Positions 28,201 through 37,473 of a stretch of DNA of 64,000 nt are shown here, piece by piece. This DNA is from Caulobacter rhizosphaerae (GTDB taxonomy: Bacteria; Pseudomonadota; Alphaproteobacteria; Caulobacterales; Caulobacteraceae). The notes beneath the pieces were generated by a model. That model was not told the DNA's origin. It did no database searches and saw only the letters and a program-made list of their open reading frames with translations. Where the stretch lies: contig NZ_CP048815.1 of the NCBI RefSeq assembly GCF_010977555.1, forward strand, positions 3,278,501 to 3,342,500. The letters are read 5' to 3'. The position numbers and the translations under genes are program-made. Numbering within the stretch: position 1 is the stretch's first letter; every line of letters begins with the position of its first letter.

Positions 28201-28545
28201 ATGTCCGTTTCGCGTCCCCTTGCAGTCCTGGCGCTCGGCGCAGCCCTGCTGGCGCCAGCCCTGGCCTTCGCCCAGCAGGTCCCGCGCCTCAGGCTTGACC
28301 TCGCCGACACCGATCATGACGGGCAGGTCAGTGACGCCGAGCGCGCGGCCAGCCTCGCCGAAATCGACGCCGAGCTCACGCCCGTCGCCGCGCCGGCCGC
28401 TCCCCGGCCCCATCGCGTAGCCTACGATCGTCCCCCAGGCCCCCTGGACATGGCTCGGCGGATCGTCCCGCCCAGCGAGTTCGAGGCCTTCCTGGAATAT
28501 CGCTTCAACCGCGAGGTCGAGCGGCGCGGCAAGAGCAAGGATTGA
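28201..28545 (+). CDS. Second small secreted EF-hand-like protein
   Basis: 114 residues. A signal peptide (RPLAVLALGAALLAPALAFAQ) is followed by LDLADTDHDGQVSDAERAAS, which contains an EF-hand-type loop. The middle is Pro-rich, and a helical tail (PSEFEAFLEYRFNREVERR) follows. The ATG at 28201 follows GGGAG; an upstream in-frame ATG at 28183 is less well placed. It lies 44 bp after its likely paralogue, so the two are probably co-expressed. Calcium binding is inferred only from the loop. Confidence 0.75.
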   Translation: MSVSRPLAVLALGAALLAPALAFAQQVPRLRLDLADTDHDGQVSDAERAASLAEIDAELTPVAAPAAPRPHRVAYDRPPGPLDMARRIVPPSEFEAFLEYRFNREVERRGKSKD

Positions 28546-28599
28546 AACGCCGGCGCGGGCGGTTCAAAGCGACCCGGCATGAGTCCGCCGGAGAGTCAG

Positions 28600-29070
28600 A
28601 TGATGGAATCGCTTGTCGAAGCGCGGAGCCAACTTCGCCGCCTGGTCGGGATCTGGGACGGCGCTGGCAAGGTCCATCCCAATCCGTTCGGGCCAGACGG
28701 CCCGACCTCAGGCCGTTGGACATTCAGGATGGATCCCGACGACATAAGCCTGATCGGCGACTACGCCGAGGAACGCCCCGGCGGGCATCGCTTTCATGGC
28801 CATGGCGTCCTGACGATCGACCCTGAGCGCCTGGATGCGATCTGGTTCTGGTTCGACACCTATGGATTCCCGCCCATCGCGCCGGCCCGCGGCAGGTGGG
28901 AGGGTGATCAGCTGATCCTGGAGAAGACCACCCCACGCGGCGTCGGCCGGACCCTGTTCAGGGTGGACGGTGACCGGCTCCAGCACGAGGCGTCTGCCCG
29001 ACTGGCCGGCGAGGAGACCTTCCGCCAGATCTCCTCGATGACCCTCGCGCGGATCAGCGCGGCGGGATAG
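28600..29070 (+). CDS. DUF1579-like hypothetical protein
   Basis: About 156 residues of predicted beta-rich cytoplasmic protein. LRRLVGIWDGAGKVHPNPFG at the start resembles lipocalin-like DUF1579 proteins, and WFDTYGFPPIAPARGRWEGD and DGDRLQHEASARL fit such a barrel. The ATG at 28600 is preferred because GGAG lies 7 bp before it; an upstream ATG at 28579 would add seven residues. Function is unknown. It ends 5 bp before the convergent ilvD stop. Confidence 0.7.
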   Translation: MMESLVEARSQLRRLVGIWDGAGKVHPNPFGPDGPTSGRWTFRMDPDDISLIGDYAEERPGGHRFHGHGVLTIDPERLDAIWFWFDTYGFPPIAPARGRWEGDQLILEKTTPRGVGRTLFRVDGDRLQHEASARLAGEETFRQISSMTLARISAAG

Positions 29071-29074
29071 GCCT

Positions 29075-30805
29075 TCAGATATCCGCGTAGACGTGGGTTT
29101 CCTTCGCCGCGCCCGGATGGGTGGTCGCGCCCAAATAGGCCGGTCCCACCAACTGGGCGAACTTCCAGATCGCGCCGCTGTTGTAGTCGTGCCCGCGCGG
29201 CTGCCAGTGCCGGCGGCGGTTTTCCAGCTCGATCGGGTCGACCTCCAGGTCGATCGTCCCCTGAATTGCGTCGATGCTGATGATGTCGCCGTCCTTGACC
29301 AGGGCGATCGGCCCGCCCACGGCGGCTTCCGGACCCACGTGGCCGATGCACAGGCCGCGCGTGGCGCCCGAGAAGCGGCCGTCGGTGATCAGGGCGATGT
29401 TCTCCACGCCCTGGCCGTAGATGGCGGCGGTGGTCGACAGCATCTCGCGCATGCCCGGTCCGCCCTTGGGGCCTTCGTAGCGGATGACCAGGACGTCGCC
29501 TTCCTTGTAGTCTCGGTTCGACACCGCCTCGAAGCAGGCCGCCTCGCCGTCGAACACCCGGGCCGGGCCGCGGTGCACCTGGTGCTTGAGGCCGGCCACC
29601 TTGACGATGCCGCCGTCGGGGGCCAGCGAGCCCCACAGGCCGACCACGCCGCCGGTCGGCGACAGCGGGTTGGAGACCGGGCGGATAACGTCCTGGTCGT
29701 CGCGCCAGACCACGTCGGCCAGGTTCTCGGCCAGGGTCTTGCCGGTCACGGTCATGCAGTCGCCGTGCAGCAGGCCGGCGTCCAGCAGGGTGCGCAGCAG
29801 CATCGGCACGCCGCCGGCCTCGCCCATGTCCTTGGCCACGTAGCGGCCGCCGGGCTTGAGGTCAGCGATATAGGGCGTGCGGGCGGCGATCTCGGCCACG
29901 TCCTTGAGGGTGAACTCGATGCCGCACTCGTGGGCCATGGCCGGCAGGTGCAGGGCGCCGTTGGTCGAGCCGCCGGTCGCGGCGACGACCACGGCGGCGT
30001 TCTCGAACGCCTTGCGGGTGCAGATGTCGCGCGGACGGATGTTCTGCTCGATCAGCCGCATCACCGCCTCGCCCGAGGCCACGGCGTACTGGTCGCGGTC
30101 CAGGTACGGGGCCGGCAGGGCCGACGACAGCGGCAAGGCCAGGCCGATGGCCTCGGACACGCAGGCCATGGTGTTGGCGGTGAACTGGCCGCCGCAGGCC
30201 CCGTCCGACGGACAGGCGTGCTGCTCCAGCTCGCACAGGGTCTTAGCGTCCATGGTCCCGGCCGCGTGGGCGCCGACGCCCTCGAACACGTCCATCACGG
30301 TGATGTCGCGGCCCTGGAAGCGGCCGGGCAGAATCGAGCCGCCGTACAGGAACACCGAGGGCACGTTCAGACGCAGCATGGCCATCATCATGCCCGGCAG
30401 GCTCTTGTCGCAGCCGGCGACGCCGACCAGGGCGTCATAGCCGTGGCCGCGCATGGTCAGTTCGACGGAGTCGGCGATCACGTCGCGGCTGACCAGCGAG
30501 CTGCGCATGCCCTCGTGGCCCATGGCGATGCCGTCGGTCACGGTGATGGTGCAGAACTCGCGCGGGGTGCCGCCGGCCGCCTTGACGCCCTTGGCCACGG
30601 CGTTGGCCTGGCGCATCAGGGCGGTGTTGCAGGGGGCCGCTTCGTTCCAGCACGAGGCCACGCCCACGAACGGTTGGGCGATCTCGCGGGTGCCAAGGCC
30701 CATGGCGTAGTAATACGAGCGGTGCGGCGCGCGGGCCGGCCCTTCGGTTACATGCCGGCTGGGGAGTTGCGACTTGTCCCACGTGCCGTCGGGTTTCTTG
30801 GTCAT
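29075..30805 (-). CDS. ilvD: Dihydroxy-acid dehydratase (IlvD/Edd family)
   Basis: Fe-S dehydratase that makes 2-keto acids in isoleucine/valine synthesis. The 576-residue protein has Cys52 and Cys59 in [26 protein letters not shown] (Cys132), [20 protein letters not shown], and the [16 protein letters not shown] and [17 protein letters not shown] signatures. The N-terminal [20 protein letters not shown] region is typical of IlvD. Some IlvD/Edd relatives act on sugar acids. The divergent neighbour is a xylosidase, but the overall sequence favours the branched-chain pathway. Confidence 0.88.
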   Translation of the reverse strand: MTKKPDGTWDKSQLPSRHVTEGPARAPHRSYYYAMGLGTREIAQPFVGVASCWNEAAPCNTALMRQANAVAKGVKAAGGTPREFCTITVTDGIAMGHEGMRSSLVSRDVIADSVELTMRGHGYDALVGVAGCDKSLPGMMMAMLRLNVPSVFLYGGSILPGRFQGRDITVMDVFEGVGAHAAGTMDAKTLCELEQHACPSDGACGGQFTANTMACVSEAIGLALPLSSALPAPYLDRDQYAVASGEAVMRLIEQNIRPRDICTRKAFENAAVVVAATGGSTNGALHLPAMAHECGIEFTLKDVAEIAARTPYIADLKPGGRYVAKDMGEAGGVPMLLRTLLDAGLLHGDCMTVTGKTLAENLADVVWRDDQDVIRPVSNPLSPTGGVVGLWGSLAPDGGIVKVAGLKHQVHRGPARVFDGEAACFEAVSNRDYKEGDVLVIRYEGPKGGPGMREMLSTTAAIYGQGVENIALITDGRFSGATRGLCIGHVGPEAAVGGPIALVKDGDIISIDAIQGTIDLEVDPIELENRRRHWQPRGHDYNSGAIWKFAQLVGPAYLGATTHPGAAKETHVYADI

Positions 30806-31069
30806 GATCTTAGCCTTCCAGATAGAGCGCCGTGGTTAGCTCAGCTGGCCGCGCGACGAAAGGGTCGGACGCCGAGTTTTTGCCGGCGATCGGCCGGCCG
30901 ACGCGCGTTTCATTGCGAACGGTTCGCGGAAGCACGGCCGTCGCGCATGATCACACCCTTCCCGGCCGATTTTCGAACGGGCTATACGGCGCCCTCCGAA
31001 TAATGGTACCGGTCCCACTGACATCGCCCCATCCACGAGGGCGGGCCACTGCAGGAAGGACCAGCCGCC
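30806..31069. other. Divergent intergenic region ilvD / GH39 gene
   Basis: 264 bp containing promoters for both genes. Besides the LacI-type operator candidate at 31004-31017 there is a GCGAAC-G-GTTCGC palindrome at 30915-30927. No gene was recognised. Confidence 0.5.
31004..31017. promoter_or_regulatory. LacI/GalR-type operator candidate upstream of the GH39 gene
   Basis: TGGTACCGGTCCCA is an inverted repeat (TGGnACC/GGTnCCA) with a central CG, the form of LacI-family operators. It lies 53 bp before the xylosidase ATG and about 20 bp after a CTATAC -10-like hexamer, a repressor position. This suggests sugar-induced expression. No LacI-type regulator gene is in the window. Confidence 0.55.
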
Positions 31070-32653
31070 ATGACCCCCACCCTCACCAGGACCTTGCTCC
31101 GCAGCGCGATCCTGGCCTCGGCCATGGCCAGCCTTTTGGCGGGATCCGCCCTGGCCCAGGGCAAGCCGGCCGTCCGCCACATCGCCGTCGACGCCAAGGC
31201 CCCGACCACGCCGCGCGACCACTTCTACGACCTGTCGGTCGGCTCGGACTATCCCGGCACCCTGCTGCGCGACGACAGCCTGGGCCAGTTGAAGATCGCC
31301 CGCGACGAGCTCGGGTTCCGCTATGTCCGCTTCCACGCCATCTTCCACGACGTGCTGGGCACCTATCGCGTCGTCGACGGCAAGCCGGTCTATGACTGGA
31401 CCAAGATCGACCAGCTGTACGACCGCCTGCTGAAGATGGGCGTCAAGCCGTTCGTCGAGCTGGGCTTCACCCCCGACGCGATGAAGACCTCGGAACAGAC
31501 GGTCTTCTACTGGAAAGGCAATACCTCGCATCCCGATCCCAAGCAGTGGGCGGCCCTGGTCGACGCTTTCGTGCGACACTGCCAGCAGCGCTACGGCGAG
31601 GCCGAGGTGCGGTCCTGGTATTTCGAGGTCTGGAACGAGCCCAACCTGGACGGCTTCTGGGAAAAGGCCGACCAGAAGGCCTATTTCGAGCTCTATGACA
31701 ACACCGCCCGGACCATCAAGGCGATCGACCCGGCCCTGAAGGTCGGCGGCCCCTCGACCGCCGGCGCGGCCTGGACGCCCGAATTCCTGAGCCACGTCCA
31801 GGCCTCGGGCGCGGGAGTCGACTTCGTCACCACCCACACCTACGGCGTCGACGGTGGCTTCCTGGACGAGAAGGGCCAGCAGGACACCAAGCTGTCGCCC
31901 TCGCCGGACGCCATCGTCGGCGACGTGCGCCGGGTGCGAAAGGAGATCGAGGCTTCGTTCAAGCCCGGCCTTCCGCTCTATTTCACTGAATGGAGCACCA
32001 GCTATACGCCGCGCGACCCGGTGCACGATTCCTATGTCAGCGCGCCCTACATCCTGTCCAAACTGAAGGCCAGCGAAGGCCTGCTGCAGGGCATGAGTTA
32101 CTGGACCTACAGCGATCTGTTCGAGGAGCCGGGCGCGCCCACCGCGCCGTTCGAGGGCGGCTTTGGCCTGATGAACCCGCAAGGGATCCGCAAGCCGGCC
32201 TGGTTCGCCTACAAGTACCTGAACCAGCTGGGCGACAAGGCCGTCAAGGTCGCCGACGCGGAAAGCTGGGTCACCACGGACAAGGGGGGCGTCCAAGCCC
32301 TGGTCTGGGCCTTCCGCCAGCCCGTGCAGACGGTCAGCAACCGCCCCTACTACACCAAGGTCCAGCCCACCCATGACATCGAGCCGGTCAGCCTCGACCT
32401 GAAGGGCCTCAAGCCCGGCCGCTACGACGTCCAGATCTTCCGCACCGGCTTCAAGGCCAACGACGCCCACACGGCCTATCTGGAACTGGGCTCGCCCAAG
32501 ACGCTGACCGACCAGCAGGTACGGGACCTGAACGCCCTGACCGTGGACAAGCCCGAGACCCGGGCCCTGACCGTCGGCAAATCGGGCGCGGCCAGCGTAG
32601 CGGTGACGATGCGGGCCAACGACGTGGTGCTGGTCAAGGTGGCGCCGAAATAG
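31070..32653 (+). CDS. Secreted GH39 beta-xylosidase-like glycoside hydrolase
   Basis: 527-residue enzyme with a signal peptide (LLRSAILASAMASLLAGSAL, cleaved after ALA-QG). The (beta/alpha)8 domain has the acid/base Glu190 in WYFEVWNEPNLDGFW and the nucleophile candidate Glu307 in LYFTEWSTS. Other GH39 landmarks are FRYVRFHAIFHDVL near the start and MSYWTYSDLFEEPG. It probably removes xylose from xylo-oligosaccharides in the periplasm. A C-terminal beta domain (about 400-527) is typical. A LacI-type operator candidate lies upstream. Confidence 0.9.
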   Translation: MTPTLTRTLLRSAILASAMASLLAGSALAQGKPAVRHIAVDAKAPTTPRDHFYDLSVGSDYPGTLLRDDSLGQLKIARDELGFRYVRFHAIFHDVLGTYRVVDGKPVYDWTKIDQLYDRLLKMGVKPFVELGFTPDAMKTSEQTVFYWKGNTSHPDPKQWAALVDAFVRHCQQRYGEAEVRSWYFEVWNEPNLDGFWEKADQKAYFELYDNTARTIKAIDPALKVGGPSTAGAAWTPEFLSHVQASGAGVDFVTTHTYGVDGGFLDEKGQQDTKLSPSPDAIVGDVRRVRKEIEASFKPGLPLYFTEWSTSYTPRDPVHDSYVSAPYILSKLKASEGLLQGMSYWTYSDLFEEPGAPTAPFEGGFGLMNPQGIRKPAWFAYKYLNQLGDKAVKVADAESWVTTDKGGVQALVWAFRQPVQTVSNRPYYTKVQPTHDIEPVSLDLKGLKPGRYDVQIFRTGFKANDAHTAYLELGSPKTLTDQQVRDLNALTVDKPETRALTVGKSGAASVAVTMRANDVVLVKVAPK

Positions 32654-32704
32654 GCGAGCGGGCCGGCCGACGGTCTCCGCCGCCGCCGTCCTTCGCGACG
32701 GCGC

Positions 32705-32920
32705 TCAGGTCTTCGGGTGAGCGGTTCCCAACGCCTCGACCGGCGCGTCATCGTCGCTGTCGTCGCCGTCGGGCGTGACGATCTCGGCCGGCTCGTCCTG
32801 CCGGGCCAGGTCGCGGGCGCCCACGCCGCCGCCCTGCTGGATGTTGCGGTTGGCCTCGACCGTCGAAGGATCGTAGGCGTCGTCGGTCTCGTCGCCGTTG
32901 GTGACGTCGGGTTGGGCCAT
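32705..32920 (-). CDS. Small acidic hypothetical protein
   Basis: 71 residues, hydrophilic and strongly acidic (GDETDDAYDPSTVEA, TPDGDDSDDDAPVEAL), probably disordered. The ATG at 32920 follows GGAGACTCGCC; an in-frame extension to 32950 lacks a ribosome-binding site. No family was recognised; similar short acidic proteins are found in Caulobacter. It converges with the xylosidase gene. Confidence 0.6.
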   Translation of the reverse strand: MAQPDVTNGDETDDAYDPSTVEANRNIQQGGGVGARDLARQDEPAEIVTPDGDDSDDDAPVEALGTAHPKT

Positions 32921-33113
32921 GGCGAGTCTCCGTCTCAAGTCTGGTCCCAAGCAACGACCGGGGAGCGGGCCCGTTCCCCCGCGCCGCCTCGCAGATTCCC
33001 TGCGGCGGCCGCCAGAATAAAATCAGAGCCTGTGGCAGTTGCGGTAGCGGCGCGGAGGACCAGATATGCGAGGCGCCGACGTGGGGTCGGCAAAACGCTG
33101 CAGGGACTGTTTC

Positions 33114-34190
33114 ATGCCCACTCTGTTCGATCCGCTTCGTCTTGGCGATCTTGAGCTGCCCAACCGCGTCGTCATGGCGCCGCTGACCCGCCTGCGGGCC
33201 GGGCCCACCCAGATCCCCAACGCCCTGATGGCCGACTACTACGCCCAGCGGGCCTCGGCCGGCCTGCTGATCACCGAAGGCGTACCGGTCACGCCGCAGG
33301 GCGTCGGCTACCAGGGCGTGCCGGGCATCTGGTCCCAGGCGCAGGTCGAAGGCTGGAAGCAGGTCACCAAGGCCGTGCACGACAAGGGCGGCCGCATCTT
33401 CATGCAGATCTGGCACGTGGGCCGGGTGTCCGATCCGTCGTTCCACGGCGGCGAGCTTCCGGTCGGCCCCAGCGCCATCGCGGCCAAGGGCCATGTCAGC
33501 CTGCTGCGTCCTGAACGCCCCTACCCCACGCCCCGCCCCCTGACGACCGACGAGGTGGTCGGCGTGGTCGAGGCCTTCCGCAAGGGGGCCGAAAACGCCA
33601 AGGCCGCCGGCTTCGACGGGGTCGAGATCCACGGCGCCAACGGTTACCTGATCGACCAGTTCCTGCAGGACGGCTCCAACCAGCGGACCGACCGCTACGG
33701 CGGCTCGATCGAGAACCGCGCCCGGCTGATGCTGGAGGTCGCCGACGCCGCCGCCTCGGTGTTCGGCCCGGGCCGGGTCGGCATGCACCTGGCGCCGCGC
33801 GCCGACAGCCACTCCATGGGCGACAGTAACCTGGCCGCCACCTTCGGCTACGTGGCCAAGGAACTGGGCCAGCGCGGCATCGCCTTCCTGTGCGCCCGCG
33901 AATATGACGGCCCCGACAGCCTGGCCGCCGACCTGAAGAAGGCGTTCGGCGGCGTCTACATCGTCAACGAGAAGTTCACCGCCGCCACCGCCCAGGCGGC
34001 CCTGGACGCCGGAAAGGCCGACGCCGTGGCGTTCGGCAAGGTCTATATCGCCAATCCAGACCTGGTGGAGCGCCTGCGCGTCGGCGCGCCGCTGAACGAT
34101 CCGGATCCGTCGACCTTCTACGGCGGCGACGGTCGCGGCTATACCGATTATCCCGCCTTGAGGACGCCCGTCCCGGCCGCGGCCGAATAG
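33114..34190 (+). CDS. Old Yellow Enzyme-family alkene reductase
   Basis: FMN-dependent NAD(P)H oxidoreductase of 358 residues that reduces activated C=C bonds, nitro compounds or nitrate esters (NemA-like). Landmarks are LFDPLRLGDLELPNRVVMAPLTRLRA at the N-terminus, MQIWHVGRVSDPSFHG, the substrate-binding His/Asn pair in VEIHGANGYLIDQF and NQRTDRYGGSIENRARL. The ATG at 33114 starts at the barrel; an in-frame start at 33066 adds an unrelated leader. The true substrate is unknown. Confidence 0.92.
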   Translation: MPTLFDPLRLGDLELPNRVVMAPLTRLRAGPTQIPNALMADYYAQRASAGLLITEGVPVTPQGVGYQGVPGIWSQAQVEGWKQVTKAVHDKGGRIFMQIWHVGRVSDPSFHGGELPVGPSAIAAKGHVSLLRPERPYPTPRPLTTDEVVGVVEAFRKGAENAKAAGFDGVEIHGANGYLIDQFLQDGSNQRTDRYGGSIENRARLMLEVADAAASVFGPGRVGMHLAPRADSHSMGDSNLAATFGYVAKELGQRGIAFLCAREYDGPDSLAADLKKAFGGVYIVNEKFTAATAQAALDAGKADAVAFGKVYIANPDLVERLRVGAPLNDPDPSTFYGGDGRGYTDYPALRTPVPAAAE

Positions 34191-34209
34191 GCCGACACGG
34201 GATTTGACC

Positions 34210-34282
34210 TTAAGCCTGTATCCGCCGCGCCAATTGCCGCGTTGGGACTTCACCACGCGGCGCGTAGCGGATACAGGCTTAA
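34210..34282. repeat. Long inverted repeat abutting the 34285 start codon
   Basis: TTAAGCCTGTATCCG (34210-34224) and its perfect complement CGGATACAGGCTTAA (34268-34282) flank 43 nt that can pair further (CGCGCC with GGCGCG, CCGCG with CGCGG). The right arm ends 2 nt before the ATG at 34285 and occupies the normal ribosome-binding position. It could be a small MITE-like insertion or a translation-regulating hairpin. Confidence 0.65.
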
Positions 34283-34284
34283 CC

Positions 34285-34719
34285 ATGAGCGCGACCAACG
34301 ATCACTGGAAGACCGTCCTGCAGCGCGGCGCCAACGCCCTGGCCTTCCACATCACCAGCCCGGCCAACGCCGCCAAGCCGACCATGGCGGCCGAGCCGGC
34401 GCCGCAGAAGCGCACCCTGCCCGTCATGGTCTTTCACGCCGTGGCCGCCTGCGCCCTGGTCGACGGCTGGGTGGCGGGCGGCGAAGGCGAGATCCTGATC
34501 GACCGGGCCGCCGTCCTGGCCCGCCAGAAGCTGGTCAACGCCAAGGCCGCCGAACCGCCCGGCAGCACGCCCTCTCCGTTCTCGGTCGGCTATGCCGCCG
34601 ACTATCGGCAGGAACTGGCGCGCCTGGCCTGGCTGGCGATCATCGACGACCCAGCCGTCCGCCTGGAAGCCCTGGCGGCGGCGTACCAGCCCTCCGAGCC
34701 CAGGGTGAAGCTGGTCTGA
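34285..34719 (+). CDS. Hypothetical protein
   Basis: 144 residues, no recognised family. Visible features are VLQRGANALAFHITSPAN, a hydrophobic stretch (VMVFHAVAACALVDGWVAGG) and helical DYRQELARLAWLAIIDDPAVRLEALAAAY. The ATG at 34285 lies immediately after a 73-bp inverted repeat and has no clear ribosome-binding site. A TTG at 34204 would put the repeat inside the gene. It follows the alkene reductase in the same direction. Confidence 0.6.
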   Translation: MSATNDHWKTVLQRGANALAFHITSPANAAKPTMAAEPAPQKRTLPVMVFHAVAACALVDGWVAGGEGEILIDRAAVLARQKLVNAKAAEPPGSTPSPFSVGYAADYRQELARLAWLAIIDDPAVRLEALAAAYQPSEPRVKLV

Positions 34720-34836
34720 CCGGCGAACTCGAAGGTCCCGACGCTCTAGGAGTGGTTCTCCCGGAAGCGCTCAGCGCTTCCCCTGCGAAGCTTTCGAGGT
34801 AACGACGATCTGGCGGGCGGAGCGATCGTCCGCCCG

Positions 34837-35274
34837 TTACCAAGCCCCCGTGTTGGGCATCGAAACCCATGGCTCGGCCGGTTCCAGGCTGCCGTCCTGC
34901 AGCAGCTCGACCGAAATGTTGTCTGGCGAACGGACGAAGGCCATGTGGCCGTCGCGCGGCGGGCGGTTGATCGTCACGCCCATGTCCATCAGCCGCTGGC
35001 AGGTTTCGTAGATGTCGTCGACCCGGTAAGCCAGATGGCCGAAATTGCGCCCGCCCTGGTAGTCTTCGGGATCCCAGTTGTAGGTCAGCTCGACCAGCGG
35101 CGCCTTGCGCTCCCGAGCCAGCTCCACATCCTCCGGCGCGGCCAGGAACACCAGGGTGAAGCGGCCCCTCTCGTTCTCCGTCCGGTACATCTCGGTCAGG
35201 CCCAGGCCTTGGCAATAGAACCGCAGCGAGGCGTCGAGGTCCTTCACGCGGACCATGGTGTGCAGATAGCGCAT
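34837..35274 (-). CDS. gloA: Lactoylglutathione lyase (glyoxalase I)
   Basis: Metalloenzyme that converts the methylglyoxal-glutathione hemithioacetal to lactoylglutathione. The 145-residue single-domain protein has the expected ligands: His in [12 protein letters not shown], Glu in LVELTYNWD, His in [11 protein letters not shown] and Glu in ISVELLQDG. The ATG at 35274 follows CAGGAGCC; the longer in-frame ORF up to 35340 is unsupported. It is downstream of the small gene at 35367. Confidence 0.92.
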   Translation of the reverse strand: MRYLHTMVRVKDLDASLRFYCQGLGLTEMYRTENERGRFTLVFLAAPEDVELARERKAPLVELTYNWDPEDYQGGRNFGHLAYRVDDIYETCQRLMDMGVTINRPPRDGHMAFVRSPDNISVELLQDGSLEPAEPWVSMPNTGAW

Positions 35275-35366
35275 GGCGGCTCCTGGGATCGGGTCGGCGT
35301 GGCGCAGGATATAGCCGCCCTCCGCCGCCGCACCCCACATTTATCGGCTGGAACGGTCTTGAAGGC

Positions 35367-35558
35367 CTATTCGCCGGCCCGCGCGGTCGGGCCTTGCAGC
35401 GCCTGCTGGGCGCGCTCGACGGCTTCCATCAGATGGCCCAGGGCCAGGCCCTCGGGGCTGTCGGCGCGGTAGATCTCGCGCAGGGCCGGCACCCGGTCCT
35501 TGCAGGCGGCCATTGCGTCCAGGGCCCGATCGATCTTTCGCGTCAGCATGACAGTCAT
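35367..35558 (-). CDS. Small hypothetical protein
   Basis: 63 residues (starts MTVMLTRKIDRALDAMAA). The sequence is mostly helical (YRADSPEGLALGHLMEAVERA). No family was recognised. It lies 46 bp after the Atm1-type transporter gene in the same direction and 92 bp before gloA, so it could be a third gene of that transcript. A later ATG at 35549 is an alternative start. Confidence 0.55.
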   Translation of the reverse strand: MTVMLTRKIDRALDAMAACKDRVPALREIYRADSPEGLALGHLMEAVERAQQALQGPTARAGE

Positions 35559-35604
35559 CGCCGTTGATGTTCTACATTCGTTCTACAATGACGGTTTTCG
35601 GATA

Positions 35605-37473
35605 TCAATCGACGACCGCCCCCGCTTCCACAGGTTTCTCCCGAGTCTGCCGCCGCCACAACGCCGCGTATTCGCCGCCGGCCTCCAAAAGCGCCGCGTG
35701 GGCGCCGCGCTCCACGACCTTTCCCCGGCGCAGCACGATGATCTCGTCGGCGTCGGCGATGGTCGACAGGCGGTGGGCCACTACCAGGGTCGTGCGGCCG
35801 GCCCGGGCCTTGCGCAGGGTGGCCTGGATGGCCGCCTCGGTGCGGCTGTCCAGGGCGCTGGTCGCCTCGTCCAGGATCAGCACGCGGGGGTCGGCCAGCA
35901 GCGCCCGGGCGATGCCCACGCGCTGGCGCTCGCCGCCCGACAGCTTCAGCCCGCGCTCGCCGACCTTGGTCTCCATGCCCTCGGGCAGGTTGCGGATGAA
36001 CTCGCCCAGTTCCGCCGCCTCGGCCGCGGCCCAGACGTCCACCTCCGAGGCGTCCGGACGCGCGAAGGCGATGTTGGCCATCAGGGTGTCGTTGAACAGC
36101 GCCACGTCCTGCGGCACCAGGGCGACGGCCCGGCGCAGCGAGGCTTGTTTCAGCGCCTTCAGGTCGTGGCCGTCCAGGGTGACCCGGCCAGCCTGGGGGT
36201 CGATCATCCGCAGGGCCAGACGCACCAGGGTGGTCTTGCCCGCGCCCGAGGGGCCGACGATGGCGACGGTGGTCCCCGGCAGGGCGGCGAACGTCACGGC
36301 CTGCAGGCCTTCCGACCGCGCGCCGTGGCGGAACGACACGCCCTCGAAGGCCACCGCCCCGCCCCGCCGGTCGGCGGGCGGCGGCAGGTCGACGGCGTCG
36401 GCGGCGTCGGCCACGTCCGGCTGGGCCCGGCGCAGGTCGAGCATGGCCTCCATGTCGATGAACGACTGGCGGATCTCGCGATAGGCGAAGCCCAGGATGT
36501 TCAGCGGACCGTACAGGTTGACCAGGATCAGCACGGCGGCGGTGACGTCGCCAGGGCCGATCCGGCCCGCGGCCGCCTCGGCCCCGGCCAGGATCGCCAT
36601 CACGCCCAGCCCCAGGCTCATCACCGCCGACTGCACGCTGTTGAGCAGGGTCAGGGAGTTGGTCGCCTTGATATTGGCCGCGCCATAGGCCGTCAGGGCG
36701 GCGTCGTAGCCGCCGACCGCCCGCTCCTCGGCCCCGAAGGCCTTGACCGTCTCGTAGTTCAGCAGCGCGTCGACAGCCCGCCCGGCGGCTTCGGCGTCGG
36801 CCTCGTTCATCACCCGCCGATGGCCGATCCGCCAATCCGAGATGGCGAAGGTCACCACGCCATAGATCACGACGGTGACCACCGCCGTCAGGGCGAAGCG
36901 CCAGTCATAGGCCTTGGCCAGCACGATGGCGGCCATGACCAGCTCGACCGCCGTCGGCGCGATGTTGAACACCAGGCCGCGCAGCAGGAAATCCATCGAC
37001 CGCGCGCCCCGGTCGATCACCCGGGACAGCGAGCCCGTGCGCTTGGTCTGGTGGAAGTCGATCGACAGCGACAGGGCGTGGGCAAAGGTCTCGACGGCCG
37101 CGCGGGTCTGGGCCGCCTGGGCGACGGGCGTGAACACGGCGTCGCGCGCCTGGGGCGCGACGGCGGCGATGAAGCGGATCAGCGCCCAGCCGCCGGCCAG
37201 GGCGGCGAAGGTCAGGCCGACCTGCACCGCCGCCCCCTGCCCGGCGCTCAGCGCATTGACCGCCTTGCCCAGCAGCAGGGGCGCGATCACGCCCAGGAAC
37301 TTGCCGGCGAAGGTGAAGACCAGGGCCAGGGTGACGCGCCAGCGCAGTCCGGGCGCCTTGGAACGCATCACCAGGCTGAACAGGTCGGCCAGGGCTTTCC
37401 AGCCGTTGGCCTTGACCTCAGGAGGCGCCACCGCGCCAGCCACGGCTCCGGATCGCGACGCCATGCCCCTCAT
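35605..37473 (-). CDS. Atm1-type ABC transporter (heavy-metal/glutathione-conjugate exporter family)
   Basis: Half-transporter of 622 residues fusing a six-helix exporter domain and an ATPase. The Atm1-type core includes GKFLGVIAPLLLGKAVNAL, SLSRVIDRGARSMDFLLR and TYGAANIKATNS-like loops. The NBD has Walker A GPSGAGKTTL, signature LSGGERQR and Walker B VLILDEATSALDSRTE. Bacterial Atm1 proteins export glutathione-linked metals or sulfur compounds. The gene overlaps the upstream lipoprotein gene by 4 bp (ATGA). Confidence 0.9.
   Translation of the reverse strand: MRGMASRSGAVAGAVAPPEVKANGWKALADLFSLVMRSKAPGLRWRVTLALVFTFAGKFLGVIAPLLLGKAVNALSAGQGAAVQVGLTFAALAGGWALIRFIAAVAPQARDAVFTPVAQAAQTRAAVETFAHALSLSIDFHQTKRTGSLSRVIDRGARSMDFLLRGLVFNIAPTAVELVMAAIVLAKAYDWRFALTAVVTVVIYGVVTFAISDWRIGHRRVMNEADAEAAGRAVDALLNYETVKAFGAEERAVGGYDAALTAYGAANIKATNSLTLLNSVQSAVMSLGLGVMAILAGAEAAAGRIGPGDVTAAVLILVNLYGPLNILGFAYREIRQSFIDMEAMLDLRRAQPDVADAADAVDLPPPADRRGGAVAFEGVSFRHGARSEGLQAVTFAALPGTTVAIVGPSGAGKTTLVRLALRMIDPQAGRVTLDGHDLKALKQASLRRAVALVPQDVALFNDTLMANIAFARPDASEVDVWAAAEAAELGEFIRNLPEGMETKVGERGLKLSGGERQRVGIARALLADPRVLILDEATSALDSRTEAAIQATLRKARAGRTTLVVAHRLSTIADADEIIVLRRGKVVERGAHAALLEAGGEYAALWRRQTREKPVEAGAVVD

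Noticed and set aside
30831..30846. GTGGTTAGCTCAGCTGG resembles the D-arm of a tRNA
   Set aside because: No acceptor stem, anticodon arm or T-arm (GTTCRANTC) follows at the right distance.
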